A program made the translations under genes and the position numbers. A stretch of 64,000 nt of DNA, from positions 27,633,501 to 27,697,500 of the forward strand of contig NC_056757.1 of NCBI RefSeq assembly GCF_018687715.1, given 5' to 3'. Below the pieces are notes generated by a model. That model did not search any database, was not told the origin of the DNA, and saw only the letters and a program-made list of their open reading frames with translations. The DNA is from Carya illinoinensis (lineage: Eukaryota; Streptophyta; Magnoliopsida; Fagales; Juglandaceae). Below are positions 1-12,400 of this stretch, one piece after another (within the stretch, counting starts at the first letter, position 1; each line of letters opens with the position of its first letter).

Positions 1-290
1 CGAATGGGTCTATTTTTGTTCGAATGTATGCATAAATGGTAATTTACCATTTGAACGGGTTATTTAAAGTTCGAACGGTATTGGTCAAACAGATTGAAAT
101 TTAATTAAAAAGAATATTCTAATATCACACAAATTGTAATCATATATACATCAATTATTCAAATGTTTACGAATATCATAAATAAAGGCAATTAAAAAAA
201 TTAAATGAATTATGATTGTGGTGGTAGTGGTGGCATAGAGTTTTGGGACATCATTGAATAGAATTGTTCAAATATTTTTTGGTTATTTAA

Positions 291-1573
291 TTATAGCATC
301 TCTTCTAATCTTACTTCTAAATCTGCTGCTTGATCTAATCGAGTTAGCATCTCTTTTTCCTTCGATCTCAATCGTTCTATTTCTAAATCTGTAGGCCTGA
401 TGTGGTTGCATAGGTGGCCCATTGTGGAGTCCCTTGGTTGCGTTTGATGGACTTGAAAAAAAGGAAGAAAAGCAATAGAATTTTGAACCATAGAAGGTTG
501 GGCCAAATGAGGCCCAAGAAAGGGAAAGCAGGCTTCATCAAATTGAACGTCCTTGGAAATGTAAGTGTGGCCCGTGGGCTGATGGAAACATTTGTAACCT
601 TTATAGAAAGGATTGTTGTCCTTAAAAATACACAATTTAGACTGACAGTACATCTTGTGAGAGTTATAGGGATGCAAATTGGGCTAGCAAGCACATCCCA
701 AAGTTTTAAAAAATTTGTAATCAGGCTTGACATTGAAAATATGTTGAATGGGGTATTTGTTATGATTATCTAGAGATAAAAGATGATTAATGAGGAAACA
801 TGCAGTTTGAAAAGTATCAACCCAAAAATACTCTGGCATTCCAGCATGGGCCATAAGAGAGAGCCTAGTTTCAACAATATGTCAGTGTTTTCTTTTGATT
901 GATCCATTTTGTTCATGAGTATGTGGGCAAATTAGATGATGTGAAATACCAATTAATCAAAAGTAGGTGTTTAAACGATGATATTCTCCCGCCCAATCTG
1001 TTTGAATTGCCTTGATTTTAGTGCCAAATTGAAGTTCCATAAATAATTGAAAATGATAGAAGGTTTTCTCAACATCATATTTGCGAGTGAGAGGAAACAA
1101 CCACGTGAATTTGTTAAAATCATCAACGAAGGTAACATAGTACCAATGGCCATCACCACAAGGAATGGGGGAAGGGCCTCAAACATCAGAGAAAATTAAA
1201 TCTAAAACATTGGTGGATTTAGATGGTGACAAATAAAACGGAAACTTTTGACTCTTTGCTGCTTGTTGACAAGAGTACTCACAAGTAGAAGGAGCCTTAT
1301 TTGAAGACATTAATGGAAGTGCATGAGAAGATAAAAATTTTACATGACCAAGCGAAGAGAAGGGATGACCAAGCCGGTTGTGCCAAGTTTGAAGCGATGC
1401 TTTTTCTCCAATGAAAGCAACTTTGGTTGTGGATGGCTTAAGATAAGAATATAGGCCATCTTTAGTTGGTCCGTGAAGAAGGAGCTTTCCCGTATTGAGA
1501 TCCTTGATACAAAAAAAATTATTGGTGTTATTTTTCCAAAACGATGCCTCTTATAAGGGATCAGACAGTACAT
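291..1573 (-). mobile_element. Degenerate Ty1/Copia fragment (GAG-pre-integrase to integrase)
   Basis: Read on the minus strand with frameshifts, this stretch gives a Copia polyprotein segment. It starts with the GAG-pre-integrase box (QTWHNRLGHP, codons near 1366-1395), continues through an integrase core with remnants such as FVDDFNKFTW, and ends in the post-integrase region ending near 291 (DLEIERLRSKEKEMLTRL). Several stops and frame changes make it non-functional. Protease lies upstream of the recognisable part and reverse transcriptase would lie beyond 291, but neither is seen. No LTR is recognised, so the element's true limits are unknown. The recognisable end lies about 24 bp from the start codon of the transporter gene on the opposite strand. 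Bases 1-290 are AT-rich and hold nothing I recognise. Confidence 0.8.
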
Positions 1574-1596
1574 AGGTCCTCAATTAAAAAATCTAT

Positions 1597-3667
1597 ATGC
1601 CTTCTCCCTTTGAAGCTGTGGTTTCAGATAGTGGGCAACAAAAGATGGAATGCCTAAAGGGAGAGGTGATGGAGAGCCAAAACCAGCTCTCACAGTCCGA
1701 GCAACGTGCCAAAGGCACTACCTTCCTGAAAACTTGCTTTAACGGGATCAACGCCTTATTAGGTACTCTATCTACCTTGAGTGTGTGTGTGTGTGTATAT
1801 ATAGATATATATATATATATATATATATATATGCTTTTGATACCATGACAAAAACGTAGGCATGATCGAGTAATGATTTAAACGGATCATTTGAAATTAT
1901 ACGTTTTTGTCCAGGATGCCGATCGAAGATCCAGCATTTAATATAATCTAATATGAATTGCTATAATCTAATATTTAAACTATTTAGTATGTTTTTCAGG
2001 TTTGGGGATTCTGTCAATTCCATATGCGCTTTCTCAGGGAGGGTGGCTGAGCTTAATATTTCTTTTCCTATTAGCAATTCTCTGCTGCTACACAGGGTTC
2101 CTTCTACATCGATGCATGGCTGCAAACCCCATCATCAAAACTTATCCTGATATAGGTGAGGCTGCTTTCGGATACAAAGGAAGAGCCATGACATCCATTT
2201 TCATGTATCTCGAGCTGTACTTAGTTGCAGTAGAGTTTCTGATATTAGAAGGCGACAATTTACACAAGTTGTTTCCGGACATGGGATTCAAAGTCGCAGG
2301 CCTACGAGTTGGAGGGAAAAACGGCTTTGTTTTGCTCACTGCCCTCTTAATTCTGCCAACTACATGGCTGAAGAACTTAGGTGTGCTGGCCTATCTTTCG
2401 GCTGGAGGGGTTTTATCTTCTGTTATTTTGGTTGTTTGTGTTTTCTGGGCTGGGGCTGTGGATGGGGTCGGATTCCATGAAGGGGATATACTGTTGAAAT
2501 GGGGAGGACTCCCTACTACTATAAGCTTGTTTGCCTTCTGTTATTGTGGCCATGCGGTTTTCCCCACTCTATGCAATTCCATGAAAGATAGAAGCCAGTT
2601 CTCCAAGGTAAGTAGCAGCTGCATCTCCAATATCCCAAAGAACAGCGTGGATGATATGTCTTTTACATCAACTATCATTTCAAGGAGAAAAGAAAACTAT
2701 CAAAGTTCATGCCAAATGGGATCCACGCATGGCTGGGCCATAATTCTTTTCTTCCTTTTGTTTTCTAGCCTTGTTTTTATTTTTTCCTCCTTATTATCCT
2801 ACTTTTTGTGTTTTTCTTTCATTATTTCTGTTTTATTTTCCTCACTTTTTCATAAACATGTGCTAACACGTACGTTACCGGCTGCGTGACATCATGTAAT
2901 GTTGGACACAGTACGACCAGTTTGGCAAGAGGCCAAAACCCAGGTCCTTATTTGACGAAAACAAAACTAATTTAAGATGCTCACCTAACAGCTAAAAAAA
3001 AAAAAGACTAAAAAAAGCTAAACACATAAACACAGGTGACTTTTCCAATTTATAATCTTGTATTGGAAAGCTTCTACACACACAAGAGACATATATTGTT
3101 TAGTTTTAATTAAAAAGGTTGATGTTGATCAGCAATATTATCCTGTCGTTGCAGGTTTTACTCGTCCTTTTTGTGACTCTCACCATCAACTATGGATCAA
3201 TGGGAATACTAGGCTACCTTATGTACGGAGAAAACTGCATGTCTCAAGTGACACTAAATCTTCCTCCCAGAAAAATAAGCGCAAAAATAGCAATTTATAC
3301 CACACTCATGAATCCCCTCACAAAGTATGCAGTCATAACTACACCAATTGCCACCGCCATTGAGGCCAAGCTTCCTGTTCGAAACAGCCGATTTATCAGC
3401 ATCCTCATCAGAACGGCAATTGTGATGAGCACAGTAACTGCAGCCTGCACCGTACCATTTTTCGGCTACGTCATGGCATTTATTGGTGCCTTTTTGGGTG
3501 TTACAGTCTCGATACTTTTCCCTTGCTTGTGCTACCTAAAGATGCACGAAACTGCTCAGAGTTTTGGGTCTGAGCTGATAATAATTGTGGGGATTTTGGT
3601 TACGGGGTCCTTTATTGGTGTACTGGGTACCTATACTTCTCTTAAACAAATTGTGAACCATCTCTGA
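1597..3667 (+). CDS. AVT1-family vacuolar amino acid transporter (AVT1I/AVT1J-like), 3 exons
   Basis: Exons are 1597-1762, 2000-2607 and 3155-3667, with GT-AG introns in phases 1 and 0. They join to an open frame of 428 aa, the usual size for plant AVT1 proteins of the amino acid/auxin permease (Aa_trans) family, which move neutral amino acids across the tonoplast. Landmarks: GTTFLKTCFNGINAL at the end of exon 1, GLGILSIPYALSQGGWLSL at the start of exon 2, the family motif YPDIGEAAFG, FCYCGHAVFPTL late in exon 2, and GYLMYGENCMSQVTLNLP in exon 3. Roughly ten hydrophobic segments follow the hydrophilic N-terminus (about 40 aa). No stops or frameshifts interrupt it. The start at 1597 is the first in-frame ATG. 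A second ATG lies at codon 17. Because a Copia fragment ends only about 24 bp upstream, the native leader or promoter may have been displaced. Intron 1 carries a TG/TA microsatellite. Subfamily assignment is from memory of family sequences. Confidence 0.9.
1780..1832. repeat. (TG)n(TA)n compound microsatellite in transporter intron 1
   Basis: A run of TG dinucleotides passes into a long TA run just inside intron 1 of the transporter, about 17 bp after the splice donor. Likely length-polymorphic. Confidence 0.95.
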
Positions 3668-3731
3668 TAAATATTCCTAGAGATGGCATGCAAAAATATA
3701 TGCAGTACCAGAACAATAACTTGTTAGTAAA

Positions 3732-3737
3732 AATAAA
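3732..3737 (+). terminator. Candidate AATAAA polyadenylation signal of the transporter gene
   Basis: A canonical AATAAA hexamer sits about 65 bp after the stop codon, a plausible plant near-upstream element. No transcript evidence is available here. Confidence 0.4.
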
Positions 3738-3807
3738 GAGTTTTGAGCAAATAATGAATATTCTACGATCGATCGATCGATTCAACAAAACAAAAGAATA
3801 CTAGATT

Positions 3808-3962
3808 CAATTACAAACTAATATGATTAATTTTATGTGATACGCTAGCTAGATTTATTTTATATTAAAAATAACTTCATCATCTAACTTACATACCATA
3901 TCAAACTACATCATTTTATTAATTTATTTTTATGAAATTCATTTGTGAGTAAAATAATTCAA
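3808..3962. repeat. Fold-back MITE-like repeat, copy 1
   Basis: An AT-rich palindrome-like unit starts TTACAAACTAATATGATTAA, has a central GATTTATTTTATATTAAAAA and ends near AATTTATTTTTATGAAATTC. Related units occur at 6962-7140, about 30541-30680 and about 37874-38030. The outer parts are imperfect inverted repeats, as expected for a MITE. There is no coding capacity. Confidence 0.6.
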
Positions 3963-4630
3963 TTTTCTTGATGAATAATATGAAACAGATTGAAGTAGGA
4001 CTTATACACAATTCATGAGGAGGTGGGGCCGGCCGACGAAATTATGTCACTCCCCATAATGTATATATATGTATATGTAAGAGTGATCATTGATCACATT
4101 AATTGTATAGATGAAGTGTTAGCTAGTAGTGACCACATACTCACATCGCACTTCCTGGGCATTATATATTATGGTATTGGCAATAATGAAGTGATACTAT
4201 GCAAGCAAAAGTTGAAAAATGAGTGCTATTAATTGCCACTGATCATGTACATATATTCAAACCAAAAATAGTTATAATAAATAAATAAATAAATAAATAA
4301 AAAAGGACAAATAAACATTGGCTAGCTTTGACCTTAGTACTGCATGCAAGGTATGGTTTTTCTAAATTCAAAGGAAGACTGGGGGAAAAGTAGTCTTATG
4401 ATCATGCATGTCTGCACCTCAGTAGGTGAGTTGAATGTTCTGTCTGCAACATCTGCACCCACCCCGGCCCCAAACTCATTAATTAATGGAATTAGACGAC
4501 TCCAATTAGTGCAAACACGTATATCGTAACTTTCACCATCCAATTAGACGGCTCTTTTGACCTATTAATTAATGGAATCTACAATTATTTGTTACTGTTT
4601 ACTGTCACCCGTTGATACCTGTATTGTTCC

Positions 4631-6605
4631 TGTTATTGTCAAAAATGCATAACAAACTCGGACGAAAAAGTCATCACCGACTTAGGATAATGACTCGGAT
4701 ATCAATATCGTGTTCTTTGTATTCATCTATAAAATAAATAATAAATAAATAAATAAAAAATAAATAAAGAGATACAGAAATTTACATAGTTCGATATAAA
4801 AACCTATATTTACAGGTTGTTTAGAGAAAAAAATCTACTATGATAGGTGATTTCACATATCCCTCGTAACCTTACATGTCTCTCAATACAATAGATAAAT
4901 TTAGAATTTCGAGTGGTTGAAGATGATGCCTCCCTTGAGAGAAGATTCTTTGGAGTTAATTGTGCGTGGTGAAGTCTGTGCATAGAGAAGTTGTAGAGAG
5001 CCCCTTGATTTTTAGAGACCTCCTCCTTTTCTAGAGATCTATTTTCTTCCTTAGAATGATTGAATCCAAGTTGTCTTGTAAACTCCTTTCCTTTTACGAG
5101 TCTGAGTTCACTGGCCTTATCCCTTATTGGTTTTATCTCTAGGCAAAATTCTTACATTTATCTCTTTCCTTATTATTAGTGATGGACTGGATCCAATTGA
5201 ATTTATCCCCAATAGATGGATGCGATTCTTAAGGTCGATTTGCTCAACAAGAATACTTTGAGAATTTTTAAGTCAAGCTGTGCTAAAGATAGTCTGCAGG
5301 AAAATAAACTCTGGCAACTGGTCCCTGGTTTTCTGTTTGTTTGTAAAAAACAATGAAACTTCCCTAGCGAGGAGCTTGGTTTTAAAGACGTAAGCAGGAG
5401 ATGCGCTCAACTGCGCGCTAGTTGTAACTGTGGAGCTCAGCTTAGAGAGTTAGTTGGGAGATATTCTTGACTGCACTAGTCACGATTGCGGAGCTCGGCT
5501 TGGAATTTTTTTATGAACGTTTGCTTGACATGCTGCAGTAAATTGTTTATTTTTAGCAAAAAATGTGTATTTCTATTATTGTTTTTTGCTATTTGTTTGT
5601 AGTAGTATTTTTTTTTTTATGCCCCTTGGTGTGAATTGCTGTTTGAAGTTGCCTTGGTGTTAATATTAGAATTTATTTGCAGTAACCCACGCTTAAGTGT
5701 TCAGGAAGCCCTCGACACCCAAGGTCCTTCTTAGCTACTGGCGGCGGTTGTGGCATGAGTGTCATCACTCATCACTTGCTAGAAAAGGCATTATGCTGTC
5801 TAAGTGTGAGTGTGGGAATACGTGGTTGTAAGGGGTGAGGCTCATGTAGTCAAGGGACTTGCAGGACTGTGTTCACCGCTAGTCTGGGGATTTGACCTCT
5901 TTGAGGCCCGTGTTCACTGCGAGTCTAGGGACTCAACCTTGGTGAGACCTGTGTTCACCGAGAGTCTAGGCCAAAATTGTCCTTAGTGGGACCCATGTTC
6001 ATTGCTAGTCTAAGGACTCAACCTTGGTGGGGTGTGGGCCATGCAATCAAGGGACTTGCGAGCCCGTGTTCACCGTGAGTCTAGGGACTCGATGTCGGTG
6101 GGGCCCGAGTTCACTGTGAGTCTAGGGACTCAAACCTTGGTGGGACATGTGTTCACTGCGAGTCTATTGGTAGGGCCCATGTTAACTACGAGTCTATGGA
6201 CTCAAACCTCGGTGGGGCGAGGGTCATGCAGTTAAGGGACTTGCGAGCCCATGTTCATCGTGAGTCTAGGGACTCAACCTTGGTGAAGAAGATGCTCGAC
6301 CACACTGTTGTGTCAGGAGGTTGAGTTCCACCACCCTGCTTTGGCAAGAGACAGAGTTCGATTGTCCTTGGAGGTTTTCACCAAAAAACCAATTAGGTTA
6401 ATGTAATATAAATTACGAGTTTGAGATTTGAAAACCTAAGCCATTTTGCTAAAGCGTGATGAAGGCTTGAGGCGTACAGGCGAGACCCACGAGCAGCCAT
6501 GATTTGGCAATGATGAATATTCAAGATGCCTGCACTACAGATTGGTTTATTCTAATGAAAATCGATTAAGATGTCTATGCGGTGCCCGTGAGCGGCTTTG
6601 TAGTT
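4631..6605 (+). mobile_element. Truncated non-coding LTR element (LARD-like family, copy A)
   Basis: Bases 4631-5214 match the LTRs of the complete element at 25625-30143 (shared blocks such as AATAAATAAAGAGA, CTCTCAATACAATAGA and GGTTGAAGATGATG). Bases 5215-6605 match its internal region, including a degenerate array at about 5860-6290 built on CGAGTCTAGGGACTC. The copy stops abruptly near 6605 inside the internal region and has no 3' LTR. No ORF with recognisable similarity is present. GTTCC just before 4631 may be half of a target-site duplication. Confidence 0.75.
5860..6290. repeat. Degenerate tandem array, unit about 45-50 bp
   Basis: Repeated units contain 'TGTTCACCGYGAGTCTAGG' followed by 'GACTCAACCTTGGTGGGG', with occasional longer units carrying 'GTCATGCAATCAAGGGACTT'. 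The same array type recurs in the complete element at about 26950-27420, so it belongs to the element and not to the locus. Confidence 0.8.
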
Positions 6606-6634
6606 AGCATATATATAAAATTTTCAATGCAAAA

Positions 6635-6780
6635 CCCTTGCTTGTGCTATGGCCTAAAGATGCACAAAACTGCTCAGAGTTTGGGGTCTGAGTTGATAAT
6701 AATTGTGGGGATTTTGGTTGCGGGGTCTGTTATTGGTGTGTTGGGTACCTATACTTCTCTCTTAACAACTTGTGAACCAT
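6635..6780 (+). pseudogene. Truncated duplicate of transporter exon 3
   Basis: It encodes a near copy of the transporter C-terminus (KMHKTAQSLGSELIIIVGIL, then GVLGTYTSL). It has one extra codon (CYGLKM against CYLKM) and a +1 shift just before the original stop. The upstream 380 aa are absent, so it cannot make a transporter. It arose by duplication of 3520 onwards. Confidence 0.85.
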
Positions 6781-6961
6781 CTCTGGTAATTACTAGAGAT
6801 GGCATGAACAAATATATGCACCACAACAATGACTTGTAAGTAAGTAAAAAACAAAAGGGGGTTTTGAGCAAGTAATGAACATTATTCTATCAATCAATTC
6901 TACAAAAAAAATGAGTACTAGATGCAATTAATTCAATTTGAGTAGTGCCACAATCGTAAAG

Positions 6962-7140
6962 AGGTTTTACAAAAGTAAACTTACAAACTGATATGATTAA
7001 TTTCATGTGATACATGACTAACTACAATAACTAGATCTATTTTACAATAAATATAACTTTACAATCTGACGTACGTACCTCATCAAATCACATTTATTTA
7101 TAAATTTATTTTTATGAAATTTATTTGTGGCTAAATCACT
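6962..7140. repeat. Fold-back MITE-like repeat, copy 2
   Basis: Starts with AAAAGTAAACTTACAAACTG and ends near AATTTATTTTTATGAAATTT. It is the paralogue of the 3808-3962 unit, carried along in the duplication. Confidence 0.6.
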
Positions 7141-7519
7141 TCACTTTCAATTTTTTTTTCTTTTTTTTTTTCTTTTTTATGAATAATGAAATAGATTGAA
7201 GTAGTACTTATACACAGTTCATGAGGAGGTGTGGCGCCCGATGAACTTATGTCACTCCCCATAATATATATGTATATGTAAGAGTGATTGACAATAATTG
7301 TATAGATGAAGTGTTAGTGACCACATATTCACATCGCACGTCCTTGGCATATATTATGGTATTGGCAATAATGAAGTGATCATGCAAGCAAGCGGTGGAA
7401 AATGAGTGGTACTAATTGCGACAATGTGATCAAAGGTGGGGTGGGTGTAACACTCTCACACATATTCAAACCAAAAATAGTTTTTTTTTTTTTTTTAAAA
7501 AAAAGGGAAAGAAAAATGA

Positions 7520-7550
7520 AAAAAAGAAGAAGAAGAAGAAGAAGAAGAAG
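7520..7550. repeat. (GAA)n microsatellite
   Basis: A run of GAA/AGA triplets follows a poly(A) tract in duplicate copy 2. It is absent from copy 1, so it expanded after the duplication. Confidence 0.9.
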
Positions 7551-7700
7551 ACAAATAAACATTGGCGAGCTGGCTTTGAGCCTACTCCAAAGTATGGTTT
7601 TTCTAATTTCAAATGAAAGTAGTCTTATGATTGATAGTACTCTCTCATATATTTGTTATTGTTTGCTGCCACCCGATGATCCCTATATATATTGGTTCCA

Positions 7701-8001
7701 ATACTTTTCAGCGCATTTTGGGCTTTTCTTCACTACCGACCTTCCTTTTAATTTGATCTCATGTATGTCCTTTCTATACGATTGTCTCTTTAATTGCTTT
7801 AATTGATTTTTTGCTTGGTTTTATAGGAACTTTGGACCTCATTTGTGTGTGTGTATGTGTGTTTTTTTTTTTTTAGACTTTGGAGCTCAAACCTATTGCC
7901 ATTGATGACTTCGGGTTCGAGTTCCATGAAACCCTAAGATCAAAACATTTCTTCGACTGAACGCAATAGTTCTCCTTCGTACGTTCCATGTTAATATCAA
8001 C
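7701..8001. other. Intergenic DNA without a recognised feature
   Basis: Unique-looking AT-rich sequence lies between the transporter duplication and the LINE. I see no supported ORF, RNA gene or repeat in it. Confidence 0.5.
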
Positions 8002-8089
8002 TCTTGATCATCGATCATCTCTTCCTCTATCTCTCTCTAGAGTAGAGGTTTTCTTCCTATCCTAGTGCAAGTTTTTCTCTTTGGCCTGG

Positions 8090-9440
8090 AGGATAATTTG
8101 GAGGAGCTATACAAGAGGCTATCTTGATCAGAAACAATAGACGATTCAAGTGGAGACTCACAAGTTGGAAGCTGCATTTCATCTTGGTGGTCATGTCTGA
8201 TTACCAAGGTTTTGACGAAACAATATTACAATTGAGATGCCTTTAAACAAATGATGAGAAGGGTTTGGAGGCCTATCAAGCACATCAGGATCCGAGAGTT
8301 GAATGCTACGCTGATGTTGGTGGAATTTGAAGACTTGAGAGATAAGGAGTGTGTGATCTGCGAGGGTCCATGGTCTTTTGATAAACAATTAGTGTTATTC
8401 AAGGAGGTGGATGGGAAACAACCTATTTATCAAATTCAAATTACAGAGGCACTATTCTGGGTTCGTATGCATGGTTTACCTCTTGGTGCAAGAAATGAAT
8501 ATATTGGGAACTTGCTAGGCAGTAGCATTGGAATGGTGCAAGAAGTAGATATTTTGCATGGTGAAATTGGGTGGGGTGAGTTCATGTGGGTATGAGTTTC
8601 TATTAATGTTACAAAGCCATTACTCCAAGGAAAGATGATTGATTTTGGAAATGGGAGGTCGAGCTAGACCAGATTCTCATATTAACGTCTACCAATATTT
8701 TGCTATTGTTGTGGTCTACTAAGGCATGGACATAAGGAATGTGAATAATGGGAGTCTATGAAAGATAGTGTGGAAAAGGATGGATTCCCATATGAAGTAT
8801 AGGTGAGGTCTACTGGAAGCAATCTAGGTGAAGGAGACCGTCGAAAGAGGAATTCTGATAATGGTGTTGGTGGTGAGCATTTCCCTCCAACAGCTGTACC
8901 AATGACAGAAACGAGCAAGGAGGCTGAAGCTTCTGTTACACGAGCTCAAAATCTGATAATTGCAGAAGATAATGAAGAGGGTCAAAACGTTAGCCAATGC
9001 AGTAAAGGAGAGGAGGGGATGGAGGAAAGGAAAATGGTTTATGATAGTAATAAAGGGGATGACATAATGGCTGTTAATGGTGATGCTATAATGTTGGTGC
9101 AAGCTGGTGCTAAGGAAAATCAAAAGGAGTTTGAGGGGATGATTTTAAAGAATTATGGGCCTAATGATCATAACGTCCATGGAGAGCCCAAGGGAAAGAG
9201 TATTGTCCATCCCAAACAATAGAAGCCTTCTGAACATGAAGCCCGTAAGTGGAAGTCTATTTTAGTAAGGCACATCAACCCCCAGATCAGGGTTCATGTT
9301 CAGAAAACAATAGTTAAAAAAAGAAAGGAAGGAAGTGAGCTTGAGGAAGGAGAGGGGTGTTGCTCTAAAAGGAAGATGTTGTAGAGGAAAGGAAAAGGGG
9401 ATCATGCAGAGGAACCAACAAAGATATCAGTGAACAGCCC
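8090..9440 (+). pseudogene. LINE ORF1 (DUF4283, CCHC zinc knuckle), broken
   Basis: In plant L1 elements ORF1 is the nucleic-acid-binding protein that packages the element RNA. The DUF4283-like domain is readable at about 8185-8590, with landmarks NATLMLVEFEDLRD, ICEGPWSFDKQLVLF and VRMHGLPL. A perfect CX2CX4HX4C zinc knuckle follows at 8701-8742 (CYCCGLLRHGHKEC). Downstream is a hydrophilic, acidic and lysine-rich tail of no recognised fold. In-frame stops at several points (for example after the zinc knuckle) make it non-functional. No convincing start codon is preserved. Confidence 0.8.
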
Positions 9441-9451
9441 CGCCTAAGTCA

Positions 9452-12400
9452 ATGAAGATCCTAAGCTAGAATGCTCATGGGCTTGGGAACCCACAAGGCA
9501 TTTGCACACTTTGAGACCTAGTCACGAATGAAGGGCCTGATATTGTATTCTTGCAAGAGACCAAACTTCATGTTCTCGAGGTGGAAAGATGTAAGTTCCA
9601 ACTTGGTTTTGTGAATTGCTTAGCTACAGATTGTGAAGGAAGAAGGGGTGGAATTGTTTTTTTTTTTTTTTTTTTTTGAAGAAGGATATTGATCTTACAA
9701 TTTGTAGTTATTCAAACAACCACATTGATGCATGTGTCAAAACTATTATTTCAAATTAGAATGAGTTTAAATGTTGGTATTTAACGGGGATTTATGGGCA
9801 TCCAGATGCAAGGTTTAGACATTTGGCTTGGGCCTTGATAAAGTCTTTATGTAGAAGAGAGGATCCCAAGGTTGTATTTGGGGATTTTAATGAAATTGTG
9901 GCTCCTAATGAGAAAATATAAGGAAGGGAAAGGCCAAAACAACAAATGAAAGATTTTAGAGATGTAATCTCTGATTGTGCTCTGAGGGACTTGGGTTTCC
10001 AAGGTCCTATGTTACATGGTGTAATTGTAGGGAGGGTATGAATTGTATTAGTAAAAGGTTGGATAGGTACCTTGCTAACTCTCAGTGGATTGACTGGTTT
10101 TTCCAAGCAGTTGTAACTCATGGTTCTGTTGTATACTTTGACCACCTTCCCATATGGTTGGAATTGGAAGGAAGTGTTATTCAAAGATCAAGAAAGAAAG
10201 TATTTCAATTTGAGGCAATGTGGGTGGGGGAAAGATGTTGTGAACAGATTTTAGAGAGTTCTTAGGGTAACTTGTTTCATAGAAATGATATGGCAAAGGT
10301 GATGACAAGAATTTCATATTGCAATAGAAGATTAGAAATATGGAATAAAACTACTTTTGGCAGGGTTCAAAATCAGATAAAGAAAGCACAATAGAATCTC
10401 AAAATGTTACAAGAGAGGGATCCAACTTATGCTGATAGAGAGGAACATTGTTTTGCAAGGACTGAGGTACAATAATGGCTGACAAGAGGAACTTATGTGG
10501 AGGCAATGCTCAGGAGCTCTTTGGTTAAAAGAAGGTGACTAAAATACAAGATTTTTTCATAAGAAAGCTTCACATAGGAGGAATGGGAACTATATAAAGA
10601 AGCTCAAAGATGGCAATGGGGATTGGCAGGAAGAAACAAGGGACATAATTCTTTTGGGCTATTTTCAAGACTTATTTTCAACTGCTGAAGAGAGGGGTAA
10701 TATTGATTTCTTGAACAACTTAACTGGCCGGATAACAAGCTCAATGAATGAGGAGTTGAATAGTCCTTATACTGAAAGAGGGGTTGTTGCTGCTCTCAAG
10801 GGGATGAACCCTTCAAAGGCTCCTAGCCATGATGGAATGGCCCCAAATTTTTTCCAGAGGTATTGGCATGTTGTAGGCAAATCAGTTACCGCATCAATGT
10901 TGAATGTCGTGCAAATTGGTGAGTTCCCAAAAGACTTGAACCATACTTTCATTACTCTTATCCTTAAGAAAAAAAAAAGTTCTTTGAAAGGATGGTTGAT
11001 TTTAGGCCAATTAGCTTATATAATATCATTTACAAGCTAATCTCAAAGATGATTTGCAAACTGAGATTTGCAAATAGATTGAAAATAGTGCTACCTGTAT
11101 TAATTTCATAAACTCAAGTGCTTTTGTCCCTGTTCAATTAATCTCAAATAACGTTCTTATTGCTTATGAATTAATTTATTATTTGAAGCATAAGAAACAT
11201 GGTAAACAGGGTTATATGTCTCTTAAATTTGATATGAGCAAGGCATATGACAGTGTTGAATGGCATTTATAAGAAGCTATTATGTGTAAGTTGGGGTTTG
11301 ACAACAACTTGGTAGATATAATCATGAAGTATGTAACTACTATGAGCTTTTCAGTGCTGATTAATGGTGAGCTAAAGGGTCCAATTGTGCCTAGTAGAGG
11401 ATTGAGACAAGGAGATCTCATCTCTCCTTATTTGTTTTTGTTGTGTACTAAGAGATTGATCTCCTTATTGAAGAAGGCTGAGACAGATGAAAAGTTTAGG
11501 AGTATCAAAGTATGTCGAAGAGCACCTCAGATAAATCATTTGTTGTTTGTAGATGATAGTGTGATATTTTGCAAGGCAAACATTTAGAAGAATAGAGTGG
11601 TTCAAGAACTTCTAGATACTTATGAAAAGGCTTCAAGACAGAAAATTAATAAATAGAAAACTACTATGGTGTTTTCTAGTCATGTACCAATAGAAGGAAG
11701 GGAGAGGATTTTGCAAATGTGGGGAATTCAAAATGCTCAGTAACATGAAAAATACTTAGGCTTTTCAGCTTTGGTTGGTAGGTCCAAAAGAAGGGCTTTT
11801 TGGACTTAAAACCGAAAGTATGGAATAAATTGCAAAGTTGGAAATTGCTCTCTCAAGGGGGATAAAGAGATTCTCATAAAAGCAATGGCCCTATCCATAC
11901 CCTACCTATTCTATGAGTTACTTTCTTCTTCCAATAAACCTTTCTAAGGAGTTGGAGGCTTTGATGCCAAGCTTTTTGTGGGGTCAAAAACAAATGAGAG
12001 AATGATTCATTGGACTAGTTGGGAAAAGAATAGTGAATCAAAGGCTAAGGGTGGCTTAGGTTTTAAGGATCTTCATACTTTCAATCTATTGCTATTGGCT
12101 AAGCAAGGATGGAGGATTCTACAAAATGAAAATTCAATGTTGCATAGATTATACTAGGCCAAATACTTTCCACGAGGTTCTTTTTTGGATGCAAAGTTGG
12201 GACATAATCCCTTTTTCACATTGAGGGGTATATGGATAGCAAGGAAATGATCAAAGGATGTAGGTGGTGGATTGGTGATGGTTAAATTGCAAGGTTGATG
12301 ACTGACTGTTGGGTCCCAGGTTACCAAAATCTGCTGCAAGATGTGAATGTGAGAAGTGTTGAAGCTAATGAAAAAGTGGAGACCATTATTGATTGTCAAA

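Larger units (their letters stand above)
3520..4630. repeat. Duplicated segment, copy 1 (transporter 3' end plus downstream flank)
   Basis: The last 148 bp of transporter exon 3 and about 960 bp downstream recur at 6635-7700 with moderate divergence. Shared landmarks are the coding tail, the downstream AGAGATGGCATG, the MITE at 3808, and the stretch near 4025-4200 (ATGTCACTCCCCATAAT, then GGTATTGGCAATAATGAAGT). Homology runs up to the point where the LTR element at 4631 begins. Confidence 0.85.
6635..7700. repeat. Duplicated segment, copy 2
   Basis: This is the second copy of 3520-4630. It begins mid-exon at CCCTTGCTTGTGCTA and runs to about the CACCCGATGAT/GGTTCC stretch near 7690. Small indels, a GAA-rich expansion at 7520-7550 and a poly(T)/poly(A) run at 7481-7505 distinguish it. 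It directly follows the truncated LTR element. Confidence 0.85.

Noticed and set aside
8824..9123. Minus-strand ORF of 99 aa in the LINE ORF1 region
   Set aside because: Antisense shadow of the degenerate ORF1 tail. No family similarity and no context for an independent gene.
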